A stretch of DNA of 64,000 nucleotides from MPNO01 sp965205995. GTDB taxonomy: Bacteria > Pseudomonadota > Alphaproteobacteria > MPNO01. The position numbers and the translations under genes are program-made. Under the pieces are notes generated by a model. It worked only from the letters and a program-made list of their open reading frames with translations. It searched no databases and had not been told where the DNA came from. Location: the NCBI GenBank assembly GCA_965205995.1, contig OZ242200.1:1364001-1428000 (forward strand), in the 5' to 3' direction. Positions 37,647-45,341 of this stretch are shown here, in pieces; the stretch's first letter is position 1; the number at the start of each line of letters is the position of its first letter.

Positions 37647-38639
37647 ATGCGGGTACGGGGTATGAGAGAGAGACCTGTTTCGTCCATCCGCGGATCGACA
37701 TTGGCGGTCGCGGGCGCTTGCGCCCTGGCCCTGTGGTTCGCGGCGGCGGCCGAGAGCGCCGTGCCGCCTGCCCAGACGGCGGTCCGGGACAAGCCCGCCT
37801 ATCCCGCGATGATCGGCAAGGTGCTGCGCTATCGGGCGCGCGACGAGGACACGCTGATCCACCTGCCCCGACGCTTCAATGTCGGCTATACCGAGCTCCG
37901 CGCCGCGAATCCCTATGTCGATCCGTGGCTGCCGGGCGCGGGCACCGAGATCCTGATTCCGACCGCCCATATCGTGCCGCAAGCCGCGCATCGGGGGCTG
38001 GTCCTCAATCTCGGCGATCAGCGGCTCTACCTCTTCAAGCCCGACGGCAGGACGGTGGTCTCCTTCCCGGTGGGTATCGGCAGGGAAGGCTGGTCCACGC
38101 CGACGGGGCGCACGAAGGTGGTCCGCAAGCGGGAGAAGCCCACTTGGTATGTGCCGAAATCGATCCGGGCGGAACGCCCGGACCTGCCGGCGGTGGTGCC
38201 GCCCGGACCCGACAACCCGCTGGGCTCGCACGCGCTATATCTCGGCTGGAACTCCTATCTGCTGCACGGCACCAACCGGCCTTACGGGATCGGCCGCCGC
38301 GCCTCGCATGGCTGCGTCCGGCTCTACCCGGAAGACATCTCCCGGCTGTACCGGGAAATCCCCATCGGCACCCCGGTCACCGTGGTCGACCAGCCGGTCA
38401 AGATCGCGTGGGTAGGCGGCGAGCTGATGCTTGAGGTGCATCCGACCCAGGCCCAGGCCGACCAGGTGGAGGCGGGCGAGCAGGTCACCCGCGAGGCCTC
38501 GCCGGAGATCGCCTACAGGCTCCTGGCCGCGGCCGGGGCGGAGGCCGCGAGGCTCGATTGGGGACGCATTCGGCAGGCTCTGGGCAAGCGCTCGGGGCTG
38601 CCGATCGCCGTTCTCAAGCGGAAGGACGCCGCAGGGTAG
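37647..38639 (+). CDS. L,D-transpeptidase (YkuD/ErfK family)
   Basis: 330 residues. A signal peptide (GSTLAVAGACALALWFAAAAESA) suggests periplasmic action. A LysM-like segment (DTLIHLPRRFNVGYTELRAANP) comes first. The YkuD domain has HGTNRPYGIGRRASHGCVRL, with the catalytic cysteine and histidines. Such enzymes make 3-3 cross-links or attach proteins to meso-DAP of peptidoglycan; the ErfK type with a LysM is associated with Lpp attachment in E. coli. It faces an Lpp/OprI-like lipoprotein gene. The start at 37647 or 37662 cannot be decided. Confidence 0.92.
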   Translation: MRVRGMRERPVSSIRGSTLAVAGACALALWFAAAAESAVPPAQTAVRDKPAYPAMIGKVLRYRARDEDTLIHLPRRFNVGYTELRAANPYVDPWLPGAGTEILIPTAHIVPQAAHRGLVLNLGDQRLYLFKPDGRTVVSFPVGIGREGWSTPTGRTKVVRKREKPTWYVPKSIRAERPDLPAVVPPGPDNPLGSHALYLGWNSYLLHGTNRPYGIGRRASHGCVRLYPEDISRLYREIPIGTPVTVVDQPVKIAWVGGELMLEVHPTQAQADQVEAGEQVTREASPEIAYRLLAAAGAEAARLDWGRIRQALGKRSGLPIAVLKRKDAAG

Positions 38640-38643
38640 ATCC

Positions 38644-38664
38644 CCCGGGGGGTAGACCCCCGGG
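38644..38664. terminator. Bidirectional hairpin between convergent genes
   Basis: CCCGGGGG (38644-38651) pairs with CCCCCGGG (38657-38664) across a 5-base loop, 4 bases after the transpeptidase stop. Being symmetric it can form on both transcripts of the convergent genes. There is no clear U-run, so its terminator role is uncertain. Confidence 0.4.
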
Positions 38665-38716
38665 CGGAGGCGGGCTCGAACGGAAACGCCCGGCCCGCCC
38701 CGTCAATCGATCGCCG

Positions 38717-39001
38717 CTATTTCCGCATCTTGGACTGCATCATGCGGTCCATCTTCATAGCGGCCGACTTGGCTTCGTTGGCGGCGCGCTCTGCCGCGGC
38801 GGCGGCACGCTCGGCGGCGCGGGCCGCGTCACCGGCGCTCTTGCTGGCGGCATCGGCTTTGGCGCCCGCGGCGGCAGCCGCAGCGGCGGCCTGCTTCGCG
38901 GCCGCATCGGTGGCCTGGAACTGGTCCATCGTCACCGTCTCGCAGCCTGCGACGAACAACAGGGGCAGCGCAACGACGGCGCAAGTCTTCAAAGCCTTCA
39001 T
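38717..39001 (-). CDS. Lpp/OprI-like alanine-zipper lipoprotein
   Basis: About 94 residues from ATG 39001 (39007 is an alternative; GGAGGAG precedes both). The signal peptide ends in a lipobox LFVAGC. The mature part is alanine-rich with heptad-like spacing (an alanine zipper), ending in MMQSKMRK. This resembles Pseudomonas OprI and enterobacterial Lpp, where the C-terminal lysine is linked to peptidoglycan by an L,D-transpeptidase. Here the last residues are R-K, so the same linkage is feasible. The adjacent convergent gene encodes an L,D-transpeptidase. Function is inferred from form and neighbour. Confidence 0.78.
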   Translation of the reverse strand: MKALKTCAVVALPLLFVAGCETVTMDQFQATDAAAKQAAAAAAAAGAKADAASKSAGDAARAAERAAAAAERAANEAKSAAMKMDRMMQSKMRK

Positions 39002-39219
39002 TATCATATCTCCTCCGACGATCGAGCTTGGTCGACCGTCCGATCTGTTACACCGAAGTAAGGGTTAGCCGGCTGAACCGCCGACGTCAACGACGCTGAT
39101 TCGCGCGCTGATTCGCACGCGCAGCGTACAGTATCTCAAGAGTCCGTGCCAGCCACATGGCAGCATCGTGCGACGATCTGTCCGGCCAATTGCGGAAAAC
39201 TCCGGACGAAAGCCACGCG

Positions 39220-39560
39220 ATGGATCGGACGATTGACCGGTTCATGTTTCCGGTTTCGATCTGCATCGCCACCACGGCGATGCTGAGCGGGATCGGCGGG
39301 GCGGCGCTGTCCACCCCCGTCTTCATCATCGTGTTCCCGCTCATCGGACCGGGATACCCGCTGGCCACCCCGGCGGCGGGATGAACGCCGTGCCGTGGAA
39401 CCTGGTCTGCTGGACGATTCCCGGGGTCATCATCGGCGGCCAGATCGGACCCAGCCTCCAGGGCGCGATCCCGCGGCGGCGGATGGAGAAATCGATCGCC
39501 GTGCTGTTCGGGACCATCGGCGTCGCGATGGACTTGATCGCCTGCCGCGAGATGCTGTGA
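39220..39560 (+). pseudogene. TauE/SafE (TSUP) permease remnant, broken
   Basis: The first part (MDRTIDRFMFPVSICIATT then MLSGIGGAALSTPVF) resembles the N-terminus of TauE/SafE transporters, ending at a stop at 39382-39384. A second piece in another frame (39381-39560) has NLVCWTIPGVIIGGQIGPSL and MEKSIAVLFGTIGVAM, the family's C-terminal span pattern. The middle transmembrane spans are missing. A normal member has about 250 residues. This is best read as an internally deleted pseudogene; a frameshift alone would not explain the lost spans. Confidence 0.6.
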
Positions 39561-39697
39561 ATACATCCTGGCGCGGCCCGATTTCTCCGCTTAAGTCATT
39601 GGAAAGAACAAAGACTGAGGCTAGAGTTTCGCTTTAGGCTACGATATTGCCAACTACTACGTTGGAATCGGCGCAACTGCGGGAGAGGGGTGTGTCG

Positions 39698-40948
39698 ATG
39701 CTGCTCAACTGGGCATTGGAAAAGGTCGCTTCCACCGGCCGTCTTACCCTGATCGACGCGAACGGACGGACCCACCGGATAGAGGGATCGTCGGGGCCGG
39801 AATGCGCGGTCCGTCTGCACGACCGCCGGCTTCATCTCCAACTTGTCACCAATCCCTGGCTGCGGGTCGGTGAAGCCTATATGGAGGGAACGCTGACCAT
39901 CGAGGAGGGCACGCTCGGCGACTTTATCGAATATTGCTGCGTGAATACCCGCAACGCGGAAGACAACCCGGTCTTCCGCCTCTCCGAATGGCTGAGCCAC
40001 CGCACGCGCTGGCTGCAGCAGCACAACCCGATCGGTCGCGCACAGCGCCACGTTGCCCACCATTACGACCTGTCGGACACGCTCTACGACCTGTTCCTCG
40101 ACAAGGACCGGCAATATTCATGCGCCTATTTCACGGATGACGCCAACACCCTGGAAGAGGCGCAGGAAAACAAGAAGCGCCATTTGGCGGCGAAGCTGCG
40201 GCTCAGCCCGGGCCACCGGGTGCTCGACATCGGCTCCGGCTGGGGCGGGCTCGGGCTGTATCTCGCCGAGCTTGCAGATATCGACGTCACCGGCGTCACG
40301 CTGTCGGAAGAGCAGCACAGGGTCGCGGAACGCCGCGCCGCCGAGGCCGGCCTGTCCGGGCGCGTCCGGTTCCTGCTCGAGGACTATCGGCATCGCGCGG
40401 GCCAGTACGACCGCATCGTGTCGGTGGGCATGTTCGAGCATGTCGGGGCCCGGCATTTCCGGGAATTCTTCGCCAAGCTGCGCGAGCTTCTGCCGGATGA
40501 CGGGGTCGCCGTGCTCCACTCGATCGGCCGCATGGAGCCGCCCGGAACCACCAGCGCCTGGCTGCGCAAGTATATCTTCCCCGGCGGTTACACGCCCGCG
40601 CTCTCGGAAGTGCTCGCCGCCCTCGAACGCGAGAAGCTCTACGTCACCGACATAGAGATCCTGCGGCTGCACTACGCGAAGACGCTCGCGCACTGGCACC
40701 AGCGGTTCCAGAACAACCGCGGCCACATCGCCGACCTCTATGACGAGCGCTTCTGCCGGATGTGGGAGTTCTATCTGAAGGGCTGCGAAATGGCGTTCCG
40801 CTACTGGAACCAGATGGTCTTCCAGATGCAGATCGCCCGCAACCAGGACGCGGTGCCGCTCACCCGGGACTACATCGCCGACTGGGAGCGCGGGCAGATC
40901 GCCGCGCAGGTCGCCGCGGAAGTCCGCAGCGACGGCATCGCCGCCTGA
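39698..40948 (+). CDS. cfa: Cyclopropane-fatty-acyl-phospholipid synthase
   Basis: 416 residues from ATG 39698, preceded by GAGAGGGG. A SAM-dependent methyltransferase adds a methylene bridge to unsaturated acyl chains of membrane phospholipids. The SAM motif LDIGSGWGGLGLYLAELA lies near residue 178. Also conserved are NHYDLS-like AHHYDLSDTLYDLFL, CAYF and GMFEHVG, family hallmarks. The upstream region 39561-39697 shows no clear promoter. No close operon partner. Confidence 0.94.
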   Translation: MLLNWALEKVASTGRLTLIDANGRTHRIEGSSGPECAVRLHDRRLHLQLVTNPWLRVGEAYMEGTLTIEEGTLGDFIEYCCVNTRNAEDNPVFRLSEWLSHRTRWLQQHNPIGRAQRHVAHHYDLSDTLYDLFLDKDRQYSCAYFTDDANTLEEAQENKKRHLAAKLRLSPGHRVLDIGSGWGGLGLYLAELADIDVTGVTLSEEQHRVAERRAAEAGLSGRVRFLLEDYRHRAGQYDRIVSVGMFEHVGARHFREFFAKLRELLPDDGVAVLHSIGRMEPPGTTSAWLRKYIFPGGYTPALSEVLAALEREKLYVTDIEILRLHYAKTLAHWHQRFQNNRGHIADLYDERFCRMWEFYLKGCEMAFRYWNQMVFQMQIARNQDAVPLTRDYIADWERGQIAAQVAAEVRSDGIAA

Positions 40949-40950
40949 GT

Positions 40951-41035
40951 TTATCCACCGGCGGCGGGGTGCAGCCCGGCCATGCCTGCTGGGCGTTTCG
41001 CCGGAATGTCCCCGGGATTGAGTTGCTGTGGATGA
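40951..41035. promoter_or_regulatory. Two near-consensus DnaA boxes upstream of dnaB
   Basis: TTATCCACC (40951-40959) and, inverted, TGTGGATGA (41027-41035, reverse complement TCATCCACA) each match 8 of 9 positions of TTATCCACA. They lie within the 184-base gap before dnaB. Each alone could be chance. Two in a short non-coding gap before a replication gene are worth testing. Confidence 0.4.
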
Positions 41036-41132
41036 GTCTTGCCCCCGTGTTACTTGGGCACGCAGCGAGCACGGCGCTACCGATTCGGACAAGGCTAGAC
41101 TACCGTCCTTGCCGCACCGATAGAGGCGAGAC

Positions 41133-42623
41133 GTGGCCGAAACCGCTCCAGTCATCGAAAGCGAACGCGAAGGCCATCGCAGCCCGCCGGCCAATGTCGA
41201 GGCCGAGATGGGTCTGCTTGGCGCGATCCTGATCAACAACCGGGCGTTCGAGCGGGTTTCGGAATTCCTCTCCGAGGAGCATTTCAGCGAGGAATTCCAC
41301 CGCCGGATCTGGCGCGCCTGCAAGACGCTGATCGAGCGCGGCCAGCGCGCGGATCCGACGACGCTGAAGCATTTCTTCGACTCCGACGAGGCCTATCGCG
41401 CGATCGGCGGCGCGTCCTATGTGGCGCGTCTGGCGGCGAATGCGACGACGGTGATCAACGCGGCCGATTACGGGCGGCTGATCCACGACCTCTATTTGCG
41501 GCGCGAGCTGATCGAGCTGGGCACCGATATCGTCAACGACGCGTTCGCAAGCTCCCTTGAAGTGAGCGCCGTCGACCAGATCGAGGGCGCCGAGCAGAAC
41601 CTGTACGACCTGGCGACGACCGGGAGCTATGAGGGCGGTTTCCGGTCGCTGACCGAAGCGGTGGCGGACGCGGTGAACATGGCGCAGGCCGCGTTCAAGC
41701 GCGACGGCAAGACGGTCGGCGTGCCGTCGGGCTTCACCCAGCTCGATCTGATGCTGGGGGGCTTGCACAAATCCGATCTGATCGTGCTCGCGGGCCGCCC
41801 CTCGATGGGCAAGACGGCGCTGGCCACCAATATCGCCTTCAACGTCGCGCGCGCGCTCGGCGCGGAGTCCGGTGACGGCGCACCGGCTCCGCCGGTCGTC
41901 GGGTTCTACTCGCTCGAAATGTCGGCCGAGCAGCTCGCCAACCGGATGGTCGCCGAGCAGACGCAGATCGCCTCCGACAAGATCCGCCGCGGCGAGCTCA
42001 ACGAGAGCCAGTTCGAAAAGCTGGTGCGGGCCAGCCGCGACCTCGAGGGCCTGGCCTATTTCATCGACGACACGCCGGCGCTCACCGTGTCGGCGCTCAG
42101 GACCCGCGCGCGCCGGCTCAAGCGGCAGCACGGGCTGGCTTTGCTGGTGGTCGACTACCTGCAGCTGGTATCGGGCTCACGCAACGCGCGCAATGACGGC
42201 CGGGTGCAGGAGATCTCCGAGATCACCCGCGGCCTCAAGACCCTGGCCAAGGAGCTCGACGTGCCGGTGCTGGCGTTGTCGCAGCTCTCGCGCGCGGTCG
42301 AGAACCGCGAGGACAAGCGCCCGCAACTCGCCGACCTGCGCGAATCGGGGACGATCGAACAGGACGCCGACGTGGTGATGTTCATCTATCGCGAGGAATA
42401 CTATCTCGACCGTCAGGAGCCGAACCAGCGGGCCGACGAGGACGCGGGCAAATTCCTCGAGCGACAGAGCCAATGGGAAGAACGCCGCAACAAGGCCGCG
42501 GGTCTGGCCGAAATCATCGTCGCCAAGCAGCGGCACGGCCCGACCGGGCGGATCACGCTGCGCTTCTTCGCCGAGGTGACGAAGTTCGACAATCTGGAAG
42601 ACCCGGGGGACGGCCGCTACTGA
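41133..42623 (+). CDS. dnaB: Replicative DNA helicase DnaB
   Basis: 496 residues from GTG 41133. The N-terminal domain (PPANVEAEMGLLGAILINN) and the RecA-like motor are intact. Walker A is GRPSMGKTALA near residue 224, Walker B LLVVDYLQLVSGS near residue 330, and the DnaB signature SQLSRAVENREDKRPQLADLRESG follows. It heads the conserved alphaproteobacterial block dnaB-alr-mlaE-mlaF-radA-cvpA-purF. No intein is present. Confidence 0.97.
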   Translation: MAETAPVIESEREGHRSPPANVEAEMGLLGAILINNRAFERVSEFLSEEHFSEEFHRRIWRACKTLIERGQRADPTTLKHFFDSDEAYRAIGGASYVARLAANATTVINAADYGRLIHDLYLRRELIELGTDIVNDAFASSLEVSAVDQIEGAEQNLYDLATTGSYEGGFRSLTEAVADAVNMAQAAFKRDGKTVGVPSGFTQLDLMLGGLHKSDLIVLAGRPSMGKTALATNIAFNVARALGAESGDGAPAPPVVGFYSLEMSAEQLANRMVAEQTQIASDKIRRGELNESQFEKLVRASRDLEGLAYFIDDTPALTVSALRTRARRLKRQHGLALLVVDYLQLVSGSRNARNDGRVQEISEITRGLKTLAKELDVPVLALSQLSRAVENREDKRPQLADLRESGTIEQDADVVMFIYREEYYLDRQEPNQRADEDAGKFLERQSQWEERRNKAAGLAEIIVAKQRHGPTGRITLRFFAEVTKFDNLEDPGDGRY

Positions 42624-42649
42624 ACGCGGACCGCACCGACGGCGCATGG

Positions 42650-43732
42650 ATGACCGTCGATCTCGCGGCGGTCACCGAGAACTGGCATGCGCTCGCCCGT
42701 CGCGCGAAGGGCGCGGTTTGCGCGGCCGTGGTGAAGGCCGATGCCTATGGGCTCGGCGCGGCGGAAATCGGCCGGGCGCTGAGCCGCGCCGGATGCGGGA
42801 TGTTCTTCGTCGCCTGCCCGGAGGAGGGCATCGCGCTGCGCCGGGCGCTCGACGGAGCAGAGGCGGAAATCCTGGTCTTCGACGGCGATGTCGAGGGCGA
42901 GGCGGCGCGCTACGATCGCTACCGGCTGATCCCGGTTCTCGGCACTCTGGAAGCGCTGGCGCTGTGGGCGCGGCACGCCCGGGAGCATGGCGGGCGGCGG
43001 GCGGCGCTGATGCTGGACACCGGCATGACCCGGCTCGGGTTCGGCGCATCCGAGACCGCGATGCTCGCCGCCGAGCCCGATCGGCTTGCCGGGATCGAGC
43101 CGGTCTATGTGATGAGCCATCTCGCCTGTGCGGATACACCGACGCATCCTCTCAATGCCCGCCAGAAAGCGGCATTCGAGGCGATGCGGGCGCGTCTTCC
43201 GGCCGCCCCCGCCTCCTTCGCCAACTCGGCCGGGATCTTTCTCGGCCCGGAATTCCACTACGATCTGGTTCGCCCGGGCGCCGCTTTGTATGGGCTCTCC
43301 GTGGTCTCCGGCCAGCCCAATCCGATGCGGCGCGCCGTCCGGCTGCAGGCCAGGATCCTGCAGACGCGGATCGTTGACACCGAATCACCCGTTGGATACG
43401 GTGCCGACCGCCTGATCGCCGCCGGATCGACGCTCGCCACCATAGCGATGGGCTATGCCGACGGACTGCCACGCGCCCTTGGCGACCGCGGCAGCGGGCG
43501 CATCGGCGGCACGCCGGTGCCCCTCGTCGGACGGGTATCTATGGATCTCGCCACCTTGGACGTAACCGGTATTGCGCCGGCGCTGGTGCGCCCCGGCCGC
43601 GCCGTCGATCTGATCGACGACGTGCATGACGCCGACGCCCTCGCCGCCGAGGCGGGCACCATCGGATACGAAATTCTCGCCCGTCTCGGCGGCCGCGTGC
43701 GGCGGATCTATCGCGGCGGGGCGGCCGGGTGA
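42650..43732 (+). CDS. alr: Alanine racemase
   Basis: 360 residues from ATG 42650 (MTVDLAAVTENW). PLP-dependent interconversion of L- and D-alanine for peptidoglycan. The PLP lysine is in VVKADAYGLGA (near residue 31), and the catalytic tyrosine near residue 250 is in GYGADRLIAAG. The family consensus W-x-x-[IV]-D-L has its tryptophan just upstream of this ATG (GAW), so the real start may be a CTG at 42620, which would overlap the dnaB stop as CTGA. No ATG, GTG or TTG lies between. Stop overlaps the mlaE start as GTGA. Confidence 0.93.
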   Translation: MTVDLAAVTENWHALARRAKGAVCAAVVKADAYGLGAAEIGRALSRAGCGMFFVACPEEGIALRRALDGAEAEILVFDGDVEGEAARYDRYRLIPVLGTLEALALWARHAREHGGRRAALMLDTGMTRLGFGASETAMLAAEPDRLAGIEPVYVMSHLACADTPTHPLNARQKAAFEAMRARLPAAPASFANSAGIFLGPEFHYDLVRPGAALYGLSVVSGQPNPMRRAVRLQARILQTRIVDTESPVGYGADRLIAAGSTLATIAMGYADGLPRALGDRGSGRIGGTPVPLVGRVSMDLATLDVTGIAPALVRPGRAVDLIDDVHDADALAAEAGTIGYEILARLGGRVRRIYRGGAAG

Positions 43733-44502
43733 ACGCCCTCGCCTCGGTCGGGCGCACGACGCTCAATTTCCTCGCCGCCGCCGGCCGGCTGACGCTGTTC
43801 GCCGGCACCGGCGTGATGCACTGCGTCCGGCCTCCGTTCCATTTCCGCCTGATCGGCCGGCAGATGATCGAAATCGGCTACTACTCCCTGCCGGTGGTCG
43901 GGTTGACGGCGCTGTTCACGGGCATGGTGCTGGCGTTGCAGAGCTATGCCGGGTTCTCGCGGTTCAACGCGGAAAGCGCGGTGGCGTCCATCGTGGCGCT
44001 GTCGATCACCCGCGAGCTCGCCCCCGTGCTCGCGGGCCTCATGGTCGCCGGCCGCATCGGCGCGGCCATTGCGGCCGAGATCGGCACCATGCGGGTAACC
44101 GAGCAGATCGACGCCCTGACCGCTTTGTCCACCAACCCCTTCAAATACCTGATCGCGCCGCGGCTGATCGCCGGAACGCTCACCTTGCCGCTCTGCGTGC
44201 TGGCCGCCGACGCGATCGGCGTCTTCGGCGGCTATCTCGTCGCGATCAACAAGCTTGGCTTCAATACGACGGTCTACCTCAAGAGCACGTTTCAGTATCT
44301 GGAAGTCCTCGACATCGTCTCGGGGCTGGTCAAGGCGGCGGTGTTCGGCTTCCTGATCGCGCTGATGGGCTGCTATCACGGCTACCATTCGCGCGGCGGG
44401 GCGCAGGGCGTCGGCGCGGCGACGACCAATGCCGTGGTCTCGGCGTCGGTCCTGATTCTCGCGTGCAACTATCTGATCACCGAGGCGTTCTTCGCGCTAT
44501 GA
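43729..44502 (+). CDS. mlaE: ABC transporter permease, MlaE family
   Basis: 257 residues from GTG 43729. Inner-membrane permease of a phospholipid/lipid transport system of the Mla type. The family signature SITRELAPVLAGLMVAGRIG and AAEIGTMRVTEQIDAL lie near residue 95. About five hydrophobic spans are seen. Start and stop overlap alr and the ATPase gene by 4 bases. The periplasmic MlaD and MlaC partners are not next to it. Confidence 0.93.
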   Translation: MNALASVGRTTLNFLAAAGRLTLFAGTGVMHCVRPPFHFRLIGRQMIEIGYYSLPVVGLTALFTGMVLALQSYAGFSRFNAESAVASIVALSITRELAPVLAGLMVAGRIGAAIAAEIGTMRVTEQIDALTALSTNPFKYLIAPRLIAGTLTLPLCVLAADAIGVFGGYLVAINKLGFNTTVYLKSTFQYLEVLDIVSGLVKAAVFGFLIALMGCYHGYHSRGGAQGVGAATTNAVVSASVLILACNYLITEAFFAL

Positions 44503-45299
44503 CCGGACCCCCGACGGCGACGGCCGGCAAACACCCGATGATCCGGATACGGGGGCTGTGCAAGGCCTTCGGGCGCAACCGCGTGCTGGAGGGGCTCGAT
44601 CTCGACATCGCCCGCGGCGAGTCCCTGGTCGTGATCGGCAGGTCGGGAACCGGCAAATCGGTGCTGGCGAAAAACATCATCGGCCTCATGCAGCCGGATT
44701 CGGGCAGCATCGCGATCGCTGGCGCGGAGACCGTGGGGCTCGGCGGACTGGCGCGGGACCGGCTGCTGGCCAGGTTCGGCGTGCTGTTCCAGGGCGCGGC
44801 TTTGTTCGACAGCATGCCGGTTTGGGAAAACGTCGCCTTCGGGCTGATCCACAATCGTCGCATGGACCGGCGCGCGGCGCGCGAAGCCGCGATCGCGACG
44901 CTGTCCCATGTCGGGCTCGGCGGCGCCCAGGCCGAGCGTTACCCGTCCGAACTCTCGGCCGGCATGCAAAAGCGCGTGGGCCTGGCCCGCGCGATCGCCG
45001 GCGAACCCGAGATCCTGTTTTTCGACGAGCCCACCACCGGGCTCGACCCGATCATGGGCGATGTCATCAACGACCTGATCGTGGAATGCGTGCGCGGGCT
45101 TGGCGCGACCGCGCTTACCATCACCCACGACATGGCGAGCGCGCGCCGGATCGCCGACCGGATCGCGATGATCCATGCCGGCAAGATCATCTGGGCCGGG
45201 CCGGCCGCGGCGGTCGACAAAAGCGGCGATCCGGCGGTCGACCAGTTTATCCACGGCCGTACGGAAGGTCCGATCCGAACGGCCGCGAACGCGGCCTGA
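44499..45299 (+). CDS. mlaF: ABC transporter ATP-binding protein, MlaF family
   Basis: 266 residues from ATG 44499. ATPase of the MlaE permease. Walker A GRSGTGKSVLAKNI, signature LSAGMQKRVGLARA, Walker B EILFFDEPTTGLDP and the H-loop ITHDM are intact. A MlaF-like C-terminal extension is short. Overlaps mlaE as ATGA. The permease and ATPase in this position are a common alphaproteobacterial arrangement, with MlaD elsewhere. Confidence 0.95.
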   Translation: MTGPPTATAGKHPMIRIRGLCKAFGRNRVLEGLDLDIARGESLVVIGRSGTGKSVLAKNIIGLMQPDSGSIAIAGAETVGLGGLARDRLLARFGVLFQGAALFDSMPVWENVAFGLIHNRRMDRRAAREAAIATLSHVGLGGAQAERYPSELSAGMQKRVGLARAIAGEPEILFFDEPTTGLDPIMGDVINDLIVECVRGLGATALTITHDMASARRIADRIAMIHAGKIIWAGPAAAVDKSGDPAVDQFIHGRTEGPIRTAANAA

Positions 45300-45341
45300 A
45301 CCGCCGTAGCGGCCCCGGACCGATTGCGGGAGGCGTCGAGA

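Noticed and set aside
45247..45255. A third DnaA-box-like sequence inside the end of mlaF
   Set aside because: Lies in coding sequence, single and not near a regulatory gap.
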